Shown here: in pieces, positions 1 to 7,130 of the stretch | Layout: every line of letters begins with the position of its first letter | How positions within the stretch are numbered: the stretch's first letter is position 1 | The notes under the pieces: model-generated | Databases searched by the model: none | The model's input: the letters and a program-made list of their open reading frames with translations, nothing else | Told to the model about the DNA's origin: nothing | Source of the DNA: Apostichopus japonicus | Lineage: Eukaryota; Echinodermata; Holothuroidea; Aspidochirotida; Stichopodidae | Assembly (NCBI RefSeq): GCF_037975245.1 | Contig: NC_092567.1 | Location: 913,501-924,213, forward strand | DNA length: 10,713 bases | Direction of reading: 5' to 3' | Program-made: the position numbers and the translations under genes

Positions 1-797
1 GGTTTTTATAGTTAGCATATATGTGTGGCGTAGCTTAATTGTTTTGTTTGATTTTTGGTATGTCAACATGGGTTTTCTGTAGTTCTTGGGGCATATTTTT
101 AATGCAAATGGCTAATTCACATTTTCAATTGAAGTTGCGTACCACTCGTTGAACAAGGCTAACAATGTACAAGGCGCAGGTAAAGGCTATACTTATGTGC
201 TGTTTTTATCAGACTTTCGAGTAGCCCATTGTCACAATCGTTGATAAGTGACTAAGAAATTTTATTTATGAGGTTTGATAACGTGGAAGATTTGCAAGAA
301 TTATATATAGTATTGACTCTCGGACATTTGGTAGTGGCGGATTTTAGTGTATAAAGCAATTGTATTAATGTTTTGAGGGAGATAATATTGGGCTATATTT
401 CATTAAAAAATGCCAGATTTCTACAGTTTCGAGTGAAATTCAATAAACCAATGCGAATTGTATCCATCGATATTTTGGATTAGTCTCATTCTGTTGGTGT
501 ATGTAAGAAACAAAAAGTGAATTCATCAATCCTATTAACACATTTGAAAATCAAGGGCACTACGGTCAATGGCAGGTTGTTCCTACTAGGCAGAAAACCG
601 TACTGAGCCCTATATTTGTTATCCGAAATTTAAATTCTTTTAAAGTTTTATACTTTTTTGGGTCAACTATGCTCTTTATACTTTTTTTGGCAATTGCACT
701 TTTTATGCCAATTAAGATCTCTAGTGATGTCAAGAGTGAAGAATTCCTAAACACTTCCTGATAAATTTGAATTTGTTAGTGATTTTTCAGAATGCTG
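1..797. other. AT-rich stretch with no supported gene
   Basis: No coding block, splice-bounded exon, RNA gene or repeat could be supported here on either strand. The only longer open frame is a 62-codon minus-strand run at 566-754. It has low-complexity Lys/Ile/Ser composition typical of chance frames in AT-rich DNA and shows no family motif. Treated as intergenic or intronic. Confidence 0.6.
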
Positions 798-957
798 TTG
801 GGTGTGATCATGTTGAGTGCCAAATCATGCACAGTAATGACTGTTTCTGCCTTCATGATATTGTGGGGAAATGTCAATGGTGTAATGGCTTCGAATAAGG
901 AGAAATTACATGACTGAACAGCATTGGCAATTTGGCACTCAGCCTGTGACACCCCAG
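798..957. repeat. Imperfect fold-back inverted repeat
   Basis: The left arm at 798-825 and the right arm at 930-957 are reverse complements with mismatches. The core TGAGTGCCAAAT at 814-825 is matched exactly by ATTTGGCACTCA at 930-941. The outer part of each arm, a GGGTGT-containing block, pairs less well. About 104 bp separates the arms. The arrangement could be a small MITE-like or hairpin element, or part of a larger fold-back. No target-site duplication was recognised and no protein is encoded. It lies about 190 bp upstream of the tandem monomer array, but no link is shown. Confidence 0.5.
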
Positions 958-1149
958 AAATATTGAAATTTTAGCTGCTCCTGCACTAACACCCACTAAT
1001 GCTCTAGGATCTATAACTTTGGTCGTTGAAGCGTATACACGTACTTTTTCGGAGCTCTTGCAATTCGTTCATTTTTGGGATTTTTGGGATCGTTTTTTTT
1101 TCATCAAACACCTTGTGATTCGTTTAGTTGTTTATTTGGAGTTAGTTTT

Positions 1150-1762
1150 TGTCTGTTCCTGTCATTCTGCATATTTATTTGTTCAATCTGTGCTGTTTTT
1201 TGTCTTGTGTCGATGCTGTACGTGGTTTGAGGTCTGTAGCGTCAGTGTATCCTATCGTTCAGTGTATAGTCTATGTTGAGCCTAAGCTGCTAATCGTGAG
1301 TATCGTTTTTCCGCGTTCGCGGGTTTTTCTGTGCCTTAGTGTATTCGTTATTATTGTCTGTTCCTGTCATTCTGCATGTTTATGTGTTCAATCTGTGCTG
1401 TTTTTCGTCTTCTTTCAGTGCTCTCCGTTTTTTTTTTAGGTCTGTAACGTCAGTGTATCCTTTCGTTCAGTATATTGTCTCTGTTAAGCCTAAGCTGCTA
1501 ATCGTGAGTATCGATTTTCTGTGTTCGTCGGTATTCTGTGCCTCAGTGTATTCGTTATTTATTGCCTTTAACTTTCATTCTGCATGTTTTTGTGTTCAAT
1601 CTGAGCTGTTTTTGTCTTGTTTCAGTTCTGTCCGTGGTTTTAGGTCTGTAGCGTCAGTGTATCCTATCGCTCAGTGTATAGTCTCTGTTAACATAAGCTG
1701 CCCGTCGTGTGTTCGATTTTCTGTGTACGCTGTTTTTTTTTCTTTGACTTAGTATTTTCGTT
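1150..1762 (+). repeat. Three-copy ~205-bp tandem array, probable retroelement 5' UTR monomers
   Basis: Three diverged head-to-tail copies are visible. Their TTCTGCAT anchors place TGCAT at 1168, 1373 and 1581, giving periods of 205 and 208 bp. Each unit is T-rich and contains, in order, the TTCTGCAT block, TGTTCAATCTG, a TTTTTGTCTTGT-like block, AGGTCTGTA(G/A)CGTCAGTGTATCC, CAGT(G/A)TAT(A/T)GTCT and a CGTTAT end. The third unit ends exactly where the PHD-like ORF begins (CGTTATGG). Tandem 5' UTR monomers that carry promoter activity are known from mouse L1; the same role here is inference. Several frames stay open across the units, but they lack protein-family features and I do not regard them as genes. 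The leader at about 1010-1150 is also T-rich but does not align clearly as a fourth unit. Confidence 0.8.
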
Positions 1763-1936
1763 ATGGCTGTGCCTGATCGTTTAGTCTGCTGTGATGCGTG
1801 TAATATGTGGATTGAGTTTGAGATTTCTGGTTTGGAATGTGATTTTAAATCAGCGTCTAGTGAAGCTATTGTGTTTGTTTGCGATAAGTGTGTGAAACTT
1901 AAGGAATTAGAGGAGCTATTGGTAACATGGAATTAG
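1763..1936 (+). pseudogene. Truncated retrotransposon ORF1 start with PHD-like zinc motif
   Basis: This is a 57-codon ORF (ATG 1763, TAG 1934-1936), too short for routine ORF calling. It shows a zinc-binding-like layout: C10-x2-C13 with W16 close behind, the spacing of the PHD first knuckle and its tryptophan, then C26, and C40-x2-C43. The middle His/Cys ligands of a canonical PHD finger are not visible, because the segment after the Trp reads IEFEISGL. Residues 44-53 (VKLKELEELL) look like the start of a coiled coil. PHD-like finger plus coiled coil is a common N-terminal design of ORF1 proteins in invertebrate non-LTR elements. The start follows a tandem 5' array directly. The protein stops after the coiled-coil start, and a 13-bp direct repeat (1903-1915, 1929-1941) spans the end, suggesting a frame-disrupting 26-bp duplication. 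It could instead be another TE protein; a host gene is unlikely. Confidence 0.65.
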
Positions 1937-1941
1937 AGGAG
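1903..1941 (+). repeat. 13-bp direct repeat at the ORF1 break
   Basis: GGAATTAGAGGAG occurs at 1903-1915 and again at 1929-1941, 26 bp apart. Because 26 is not a multiple of three, the second copy lies in a different frame from the PHD-like ORF, which ends at the TAG inside it. A local slippage duplication or microhomology at a deletion junction would both fit. Confidence 0.7.
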
Positions 1942-2250
1942 GGACTTAACCTTAGATGTAATGTTGCACAGTAAACCAGTATTTGAAAAAAATATTGGTA
2001 ATTACCAGTTCAAGCAAGGTACGATACCACAAAAATGAAAGGACCGAGGTACCATCAGTGGCTATAAGGCTTATGAAATAGTGTAACTGGTGATAGCATG
2101 TATTACACATACCCTATATCACATAGTTCTGAAGACAAAGTAAAGTATGTTGTGTTATTTATCTTTTTTTGGGAACCCAAGTATTTCTGTGAAAACACTG
2201 TATTATCGGGTGCCATTTTTGTCAGTACAACTAGTACTTGTTTTCAACAG

Positions 2251-2315
2251 TACCATGCCATTTCACTCAGATGGGTTCATCAGCACGAAAGCAAGCATCA
2301 AATAGTGGATCCTAA
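2251..2315 (+). CDS. Candidate internal exon A, unknown gene
   Basis: The block is preceded by a reasonable 3' splice site (TTGTTTTCAACAG ending at 2250) and followed by a weak 5' splice site (AA then GTAATG). It is 65 nt and open in one frame, reading YHAISLRWVHQHE and ending in IVDP plus two bases of a split codon. Those two bases (AA) and the first base of candidate exon B (G) make one Lys codon, so the phases agree. No family recognised. The exon is short, so chance is a serious alternative, and it could also be an old pseudogene piece. Confidence 0.22.
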
Positions 2316-2451
2316 GTAATGGAAGCAGACATTTTGCCTGTCATGTTTATGACACACATGTTTATGATTGCTTGTGTGGTGCTTCCCGGGTCAGTACTAA
2401 AAAGGAATCCTGATCAAAGAAGGGAGACTATTTTGCTGTCATTTTGTACAG

Positions 2452-2518
2452 GTTATATCAGCAGAGCTCTGACAAGGTTTATAATAGTTACATTGTTATG
2501 ATTTGCAATAAAGTCCTG
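2452..2518 (+). CDS. Candidate internal exon B, unknown gene
   Basis: This 67-nt block follows an acceptor (ATTTTGTACAG ending at 2451) and is followed by a good donor (CTG then GTGAGA at 2519). The frame that continues exon A gives LYQQSSDKVYNSYIVM and ends in NKVL; the other two frames contain stops. The intron between A and B would be 136 bp. The frame stays open beyond the donor to 2653, so the donor choice is uncertain. The exon ends in phase 0, which does not match candidate exon C, so an exon in between would be needed. No function can be proposed. Confidence 0.25.
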
Positions 2519-2737
2519 GTGAGAAGGAGCCATGTTATGAATTCGTATGAAGTCCACAAAGCAGCTATCCTGAGGTTTGTCCGATTTAACAAGAACACAA
2601 GGTGCTGCAGAACAATAAAGACGAAGGGTTATTCAGAAACATTAAAATTTTAATATATAAGAGAAGTAACCGACTTTATGTGGGTATCATTGTCATTGTA
2701 CACATCTAATTATAATTCTTATTTATTTTGTCAACAG

Positions 2738-2823
2738 ATGCCACTGCTGTAGCTGCTGTGCTTGGTATTCCATTGCTGTTGAAGGAGAAAATAAAAAGCT
2801 ACCTGATATTTGCTGATGAAAGT
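2738..2823 (+). CDS. Candidate internal exon C, unknown gene
   Basis: This is the best splice context on the plus strand. A pyrimidine-rich tract with TTTATTTTGTCAACAG ends at 2737, and the donor AGT then GTAAGG starts at 2824. The 86-nt block reads in one frame as ATAVAAVLGIPLLLKEK, then KSYLIFADES, beginning with two bases of a split codon. The other frames hold stops. It lies about 120 bp from the end of the antisense LINE remnant, which would then sit in the following intron. The family was not recognised. Phase conflicts with exon B, so they may not belong to one transcript. Confidence 0.35.
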
Positions 2824-2943
2824 GTAAGGACATATTAAACCCTTCAAGTCCCATGGGATCTTGTCATAATTGATTTGCAAGTGCACTTTTCAAAAAATTA
2901 AAACTAGACTTTACCATTTCGCTACGTTACAGGACTGTTGGTA

Positions 2944-4224
2944 TCATTCGAAAGAAAGTTCATTGACTGTTTTCCAGGTACCAGTAATGTTATTATTGCT
3001 CTCGATAAATTTATTGTGAAAGTATAGTTTAGTAAAGAAAGTATAATTCTTTGATGTTCTGATAATATGTGTTAATTTATTTCGATAAATAATGTATACC
3101 TTCTTGTTATTCGATGTTGGATCCTTTAATTGGCGTCTATACACTTGATTTTCTATTTTATTGATTTTAATATACCACTAGTAATCCAAGGGTGTCTCTT
3201 TTTACGTTTTTTTCCTTACATTAATAACATGCACTGGAAAACAGTCATTGTACATATAAGTAAAATGATTAAAAAATACATTTTAGGATACATTAGCATC
3301 CTTTTCATCAAGAACATCATCCCAATGCTTATATTCTAATTGGGAAATAAAATTACTGATATTATTTATATTGTAATTACGAATACGTTTACTATCTCTA
3401 TTATAGTTTCTAAGTCTTGAATTATTGTCAAGGAAGATGGGAAAGTGGTCGGTAATGTCGGTTACAAATATGCTTGAGCTAATTGCAGAATCATCATTAG
3501 TAAATATGTTATCAATTAAAGTTGACGATGTACTTGCAACACGGGTAGGATTTGTAATTGCTGGATAAAAATTATTCGAAAAAGCTAAGTTGAGAAAATC
3601 TGTAGATAAGTGGTCGTCAAGTAAGTTATTGTTGAAATCACCCATGATATAAGAATTACTACGTGATTCTGTTAATTTGCCATAAATGTTTTGCACATGA
3701 AAATAAAATTCGTCATAAGAACCCGTCGGTGGTCTATAAATAATACCAATAACGTAATGCTTTCTGCCATGGGGGGGGGGGGTGATCTCTATGAAAAGAG
3801 ACTCAATTGAGTCATTTAATACAGAGAGATCGTCTCTGCATTTGTAATTATAGTTCTTTTTAATGAATTAACAAACCCCACCTCCCCTTCTTTTATGGCG
3901 GTGTTTTTCTACAAGTCGATAAATATTAATATTGATGATGGATGTATTATTATTGTCATTCAACCAAGTTTCCGTAAAGCCCAAGGTCGAAAATTCGTTA
4001 TTAAGTAATGAGATGAAAGTGGTAATATCCTCAAAATTTTTGTTAAGACTCCAACTGTTCATATGGAAAATGGTAAGACCATTACTAGGGGGTAAATTAT
4101 TATACTTATCGATGTTATAATACTCACAAGAAATATTATCCCTTGTATCTATTTTGTTTTTTGTTGAATCCATTAATACAAGAAAGAGTATGATGACGAT
4201 GACGATATAGAAGTCAGGTTTCAT
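2944..4224 (-). pseudogene. LINE ORF2 fragment: APE-type endonuclease and linker, no RT
   Basis: ORF2p nicks target DNA and reverse transcribes the element RNA; only the nicking half remains here. Counting from the ATG at 4224, visible endonuclease landmarks are HMNSWSLNKN (residues 54-63, catalytic Asn), TETWL (84-88, catalytic Glu), YRPP (about 163), GDFN (about 195-198), TLIDNIF (235-241) and TDHFPIF (258-264, the terminal Asp-His pair). All expected active-site residues seem present. Damage: an in-frame TAA at 3868-3870, another at 3283-3285, and a pair of compensating frameshifts about 3195-3150 that flank PWITSGILKSI. A 12-G tract on the plus strand (3771-3782) encodes prolines within the domain and keeps the frame. 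The piece ends after TWKTVNELSFE at 2944. Residues 5-17 are very hydrophobic, unusual ahead of the endonuclease; Met18 may be the better start. Confidence 0.9.
3771..3782 (+). repeat. 12-G homopolymer inside the endonuclease region
   Basis: Twelve consecutive G (C on the coding strand) lie between the ESLFIEI and YVIGIIYRPP parts of the LINE endonuclease. On the coding strand the run gives Pro codons and the frame is the same on both sides. Such a tract is prone to length errors, so its exact length should be treated with caution. Confidence 0.95.
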
Positions 4225-5328
4225 TATTTTTGCTTCTTACGGTTCTAACCTTGCTAAGGTTTGGTGTTGGTGTTTTCTTCTTGTGTCTTACAAAAATGAA
4301 GTTGTCTTCATCCAAAGACATGTGCCTTTTAAGGTGTGCCATAGAGTCATTTACAGTTTCAGTGGTGTCTCCAATACTTCCTGGTTGGATTTTACGTTCT
4401 GTTGGTCTTTGTAGTCGGGTTTTATGTGCTTCGTCAGGTCGCTGTGGTCGTAGCCTTCGCTTTCTTGGGAGATTTCGGTGGTTTCTGCTGTGGCTGGGTG
4501 GTGGTAGGCAGAGGTGAAGGGCCTTCTGCAACGTTGTCCTCTATTGGTTTCTCAGCATTGTCTGGTGTCTCACTGTTAGTTTCCATTGTATCTTGTGCAT
4601 CCAGATCATTTTCATTTTGGTCAACTTCTTCCGTACAATCAAAACGTTTGTGTCCGAACTGTTGACATCGAAAGCACCTCACTTTCGGGCTACGCCTTTC
4701 TGCGTGTCCTTGTTTCCGCAAATTCGGCAGATGTATTTCGGGCATTCTTTCATCGTGTGTTTCTCACTCAGCCAGTTATTACATACCTTGATTTGGTCAT
4801 TATGCTTGACTCTCATGTGTATGTTGTCAGTAGTCACTGCGCACGGTAGGCTTTTAGCGTTGGTTGGCATCTGCACTCTCGGGTATCGAATGCCATTTTC
4901 AATCTCTGGGAACTCCTCGTAGTGATTCCTTGTCCAGTCTGTTTTCACCAAGCAGCCATATCCTTCAAGTTTCGACGAGAGTTCGGCATCCTCGATATAA
5001 CTTGGAATACCGTATAGGCTTACTGTTCAAATCGTTTTCTCTACACCGACAACATTACTATATTCTCCTTTAGTTTCTAATCCGGTTTCTTGGATCAGTT
5101 CAGCATCGGCTCCATTCTTCAAAGTAACAATCCATTGTCCATACGTTTTGACGCAACCTATTATTCTTTGGTTCCCGACATCAGCGTGAATCGATTTTAC
5201 TAAGTCCGTGTAGCTACAGTATAGTCTTTATCAAACACTCTAACACTGCTCTCCTTCAGATTGATTGGAGCCGATTTCGCGGAATCTATTCTAGCACTAT
5301 CGCATACCTCAGCGGCGTTCGACTACTC
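4214..5328 (-). pseudogene. LINE ORF1 (RRM-like plus CCHC zinc knuckles), broken
   Basis: ORF1p of such elements is an RNA-binding nucleocapsid-like protein. Reading the minus strand, the first block (about 5310-5215) contains SAPINLKESSVRVF, then a frame change near 5215. The next block includes VKTYGQWIVTLKNGADAEL and then a TGA at 5027-5029. TVSLYGIPSYIEDAEL follows, with the beta-strand/loop pattern of an RRM-like fold. Three zinc knuckles come next. The first (4742-4783) reads CNNWLSEKHTMKEC, with Trp where the second Cys should be. The second (about 4690-4730) is broken by a frameshift after CRIC and also lacks its last Cys. The third (4635-4676), CFRCQQFGHKRFDC, is an intact Cx2Cx4Hx4C. 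An acidic then Pro/Lys-rich tail follows, with a compensating frame change at about 4440-4530, and the ORF ends with TGA 4214-4216. The intact reading would be about 370 codons. The start near 5328 is inferred from where protein-like sequence begins. Confidence 0.8.
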
Positions 5329-5525
5329 ACATAGATTTGTTTAGGGTAAAAAATAAAGAAGCGAAGCGTTTGTCCACAAAAATAGGCAATTCAAAGCCGT
5401 CATATAAAGCCACGTAAAGGTTTTGAGTTAATTTACCCAGTATCAAACTTTCGTAACGATTAAATAACGTTGAAAAAATGTTGAAAAGATGAGACACGTC
5501 TTGCAGTCTCAACTGTCAACTGTCA
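5329..5525 (-). other. Probable LINE 5' UTR leader
   Basis: This stretch lies immediately upstream of LINE ORF1 in element orientation. It contains a 61-codon open frame (5327-5512) without family features and ends, in element orientation, with an ATG-TGA just before the ORF1-like protein sequence begins. The duplicated CAACTGT at about 5509-5522 is a possible left edge. Assignment as 5' UTR is inference from position only. Confidence 0.35.
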
Positions 5526-5953
5526 AGTTATATATAAGAAGAAAAGAAATCGTCGTTTCTATGTTTCGATCAAATATAATCATACTTTTAACAGTGATAA
5601 AATTATTGTGAAATTGTCCTCATCTTGTAACTGAGGACTGGGTACCGGTAAGAATTAACATTAGACATTTAGCAACGAGACCGTTGACATCGGTACATAT
5701 GGCAAGCACATATTGTGATAGTATTTGACATTGCCATGATACCTGTGAAGGTTCCATGTTACTTAAATGTTTCCCCTTGGAGTTGAAGCAACACTAGATC
5801 TGCATTAAATTTCACCTTCGATCTCTGTCATTTGGTTCGATGTGCCTGCGAGACACAAGGGTTCATCCCGGGGACCTTCCCACCAAGTTTGTAGAAATCG
5901 GTCCAGCCGTTCTGGGGAGCTTTGGACACAAATTGTACTGAAAATATATAATT

Positions 5954-5966
5954 TGACCTGTGACCT
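5954..5966 (-). promoter_or_regulatory. Perfect DR1-type nuclear-receptor half-site pair
   Basis: TGACCTGTGACCT reads AGGTCA-C-AGGTCA on the minus strand, a perfect direct repeat of the nuclear-receptor half-site with one-base spacing (the type bound by HNF4, RXR heterodimers and COUP-TF). It sits inside the dispersed repeat. Binding or function in this organism is not shown. Confidence 0.4.
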
Positions 5967-6026
5967 TCAAGTTTGATTCCCATGCCAAGAACATATTTTG
6001 AAAATGCTTGACATTCCTATTATACT

Positions 6027-6039
6027 TGACCATTGACCT
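6027..6039 (-). promoter_or_regulatory. Near-perfect second DR1-type site
   Basis: TGACCATTGACCT reads AGGTCA-A-TGGTCA on the minus strand, with one mismatch in the second half-site. It has the same orientation and spacing as the site at 5954-5966. Further single TGACCT half-sites lie at 6172-6177 and 6194-6199, with a CACGTG E-box at 6183-6188. Function is speculative. Confidence 0.3.
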
Positions 6040-6239
6040 TTGTCATTTGGTTAGGAGGGTCTTCGAGACAAAAAGATTTACCCTGGGGTACCTTCCCACC
6101 AAGTTTGAAGAGAATCGCCCCAGCCGTTTATTACGAATTTTATGACACCAAATTGGGCTAAAAAATTCATTTGACCTTTAACCACGTGACTTTTGACCTC
6201 GGTTTCCATGGCTTATTTTGATAGTACTTCACCGTTTTA

Positions 6240-6425
6240 TTATATACGAAATGTCTTTTGAAAATGATATGCTTGATGAGTCTGTTGAGCATTAACCGTT
6301 TTATGCTGTACTGGACTTTGTTCGTTGTTCACTGTTTGCAAAGATGTGAAGAAGTCAAAGAAATTCAAAAGGTACGGTAGTATCATATGCTCACTCGACT
6401 TGTTTACACCTTGCTCACTAGCCAT
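6240..6425 (-). CDS. Small open frame of unknown nature
   Basis: An ATG at 6425 opens 61 codons on the minus strand, ending with TAA at 6240-6242. The start reads MASEQGVNKSSEHM, followed by a Phe/Leu-rich stretch (LLNFFDFFTSL) and a Gln/Asn-rich end. G follows the ATG, but the -3 base is C. It overlaps the edge of the dispersed repeat. Composition is more protein-like than most frames here, but no domain is recognised and no conservation can be tested. Chance is the likelier explanation. Confidence 0.15.
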   Translation of the reverse strand: MASEQGVNKSSEHMILPYLLNFFDFFTSLQTVNNEQSPVQHKTVNAQQTHQAYHFQKTFRI

Positions 6426-7065
6426 GGGTGCCAAATTCTGTTTTTTTTAAACTCCCATTTTACCTGTACTGTTTATTAGTGTGTCTTTTCCGTGCTCTTT
6501 CTTCACTCCTATTCAACGATTGTTTCATATGTGGACCATGTTTTTAGAAAATCATTACTCGAGATAGGAATACACTAGAGAGCTTCCCATAGCTTTTTGT
6601 GCACATAAAACAGCCTGCATCAATAAACAACTGGACTTTTCTTTTTTGTCTTCAAAGATTTGATTACATAAAAAAACCGGTCGTTCTGACTTTTTTCTTT
6701 CAAAAAAAATCGTGAGAACAGTGAAAAATTTCAATAAACTATAACTCTTTTTGATACAACTAGCTAAGACATACAAGGAATCAAATCAGGAGCCTCACAT
6801 AATTGAAATGGTATTTAGCACATATTATCATGGCTAAATACTACGAAGAGGCGTTACCCATGTATGTATACTTTGTATTTTTAAACAGCTGTACAGTATA
6901 TGTATTGAGATATTGGAAAGTACCGTAGTGCTGCAGTATGGTTATGATATAATTTAAATTTCGCGTATAGCTTTTATCTTAATCATGCATGATTTCACTT
7001 TGATTAAGGTTTACTCGTTTATTATGGCACTTATAGCTCTTTTCAATCACGGTACTCTACCGTAA
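6246..7065. other. Non-coding AT-rich stretch
   Basis: Apart from the doubtful small frame at its left edge, only a 73-codon minus-strand run at 6555-6776 is open, rich in Lys/Ser/Phe and without motif. No splice-bounded exon, RNA gene or clear repeat was found. Confidence 0.5.
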
Positions 7066-7078
7066 CCCCCCCCCCCCC
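7066..7078 (+). repeat. 13-C homopolymer
   Basis: Thirteen consecutive C residues lie about 50 bp before the G-rich minisatellite. The exact length is subject to sequencing error. Confidence 0.95.
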
Positions 7079-7130
7079 AGACAGCTCAAAGTGCTTGATC
7101 CCGAAAAAAGTCGAATTGATCCTTGATATG

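Larger units (their letters stand above)
2944..5525 (-). mobile_element. Degraded 3'-deleted LINE, Jockey/CR1/L2-type
   Basis: This minus-strand non-LTR element reads from about 5525 to 2944: a leader, ORF1 (about 5328-4214), an 11-nt ORF overlap, then ORF2 (4224-2944). ORF2 contains an APE-type endonuclease followed by the conserved linker (PWITSGILKSI, then YRNKLTHIIRTSKN and TWKTVNE). These motifs are characteristic of the Jockey/CR1/L2 group as I know it. The homology stops near 2944 and I find no reverse transcriptase motif below that point. The 5' boundary is uncertain; a small CAACTGTCAACTGTCAAG repeat at about 5509-5526 may mark it. No poly(A) tail, 3' repeat or target-site duplication was found. 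Several stops and frameshifts show the copy is old and inactive. Confidence 0.85.
5687..6245 (+). repeat. Dispersed repeat with ~215-bp internal units
   Basis: Two clear units share GTCATTTGGTT (starting 5827 and 6042), then a GAGACA block, then ACCTTCCCACCAAGTTTG, GAAATCGG-like and CCAGCCGTT blocks, then TTTGACCT blocks. Their offset is 215 bp. A third, partial unit at 5687-5752 resembles only the second half of a unit (ATGGCAAG, then a TTGACATT-like block), matching 5962-6030 and 6196-6245 loosely. No ORF spans it. The pattern of GACCTT-rich blocks with CCAAGTTTG/CCAGCCGTT is typical of non-coding, high-copy interspersed repeats in invertebrate genomes; the specific family is not known to me. 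Boundaries are approximate. Confidence 0.7.

Noticed and set aside
1019-1752. Overlapping plus-strand open frames of 86, 96 and 137 codons
   Set aside because: They lie within the 205-bp tandem array, repeat the same Cys/Val/Phe-rich peptides in shifting frames and lack family motifs; they are by-products of a T-rich repeat.
2319-2501. 60-codon plus-strand frame
   Set aside because: No motif; it crosses the candidate acceptor at 2451 in a different frame from candidate exon B and has chance-like composition.
4230-4922. Plus-strand open frames over the LINE ORF1 region
   Set aside because: They are antisense shadows of the zinc-knuckle ORF1 on the minus strand, which explains the region with recognisable motifs.
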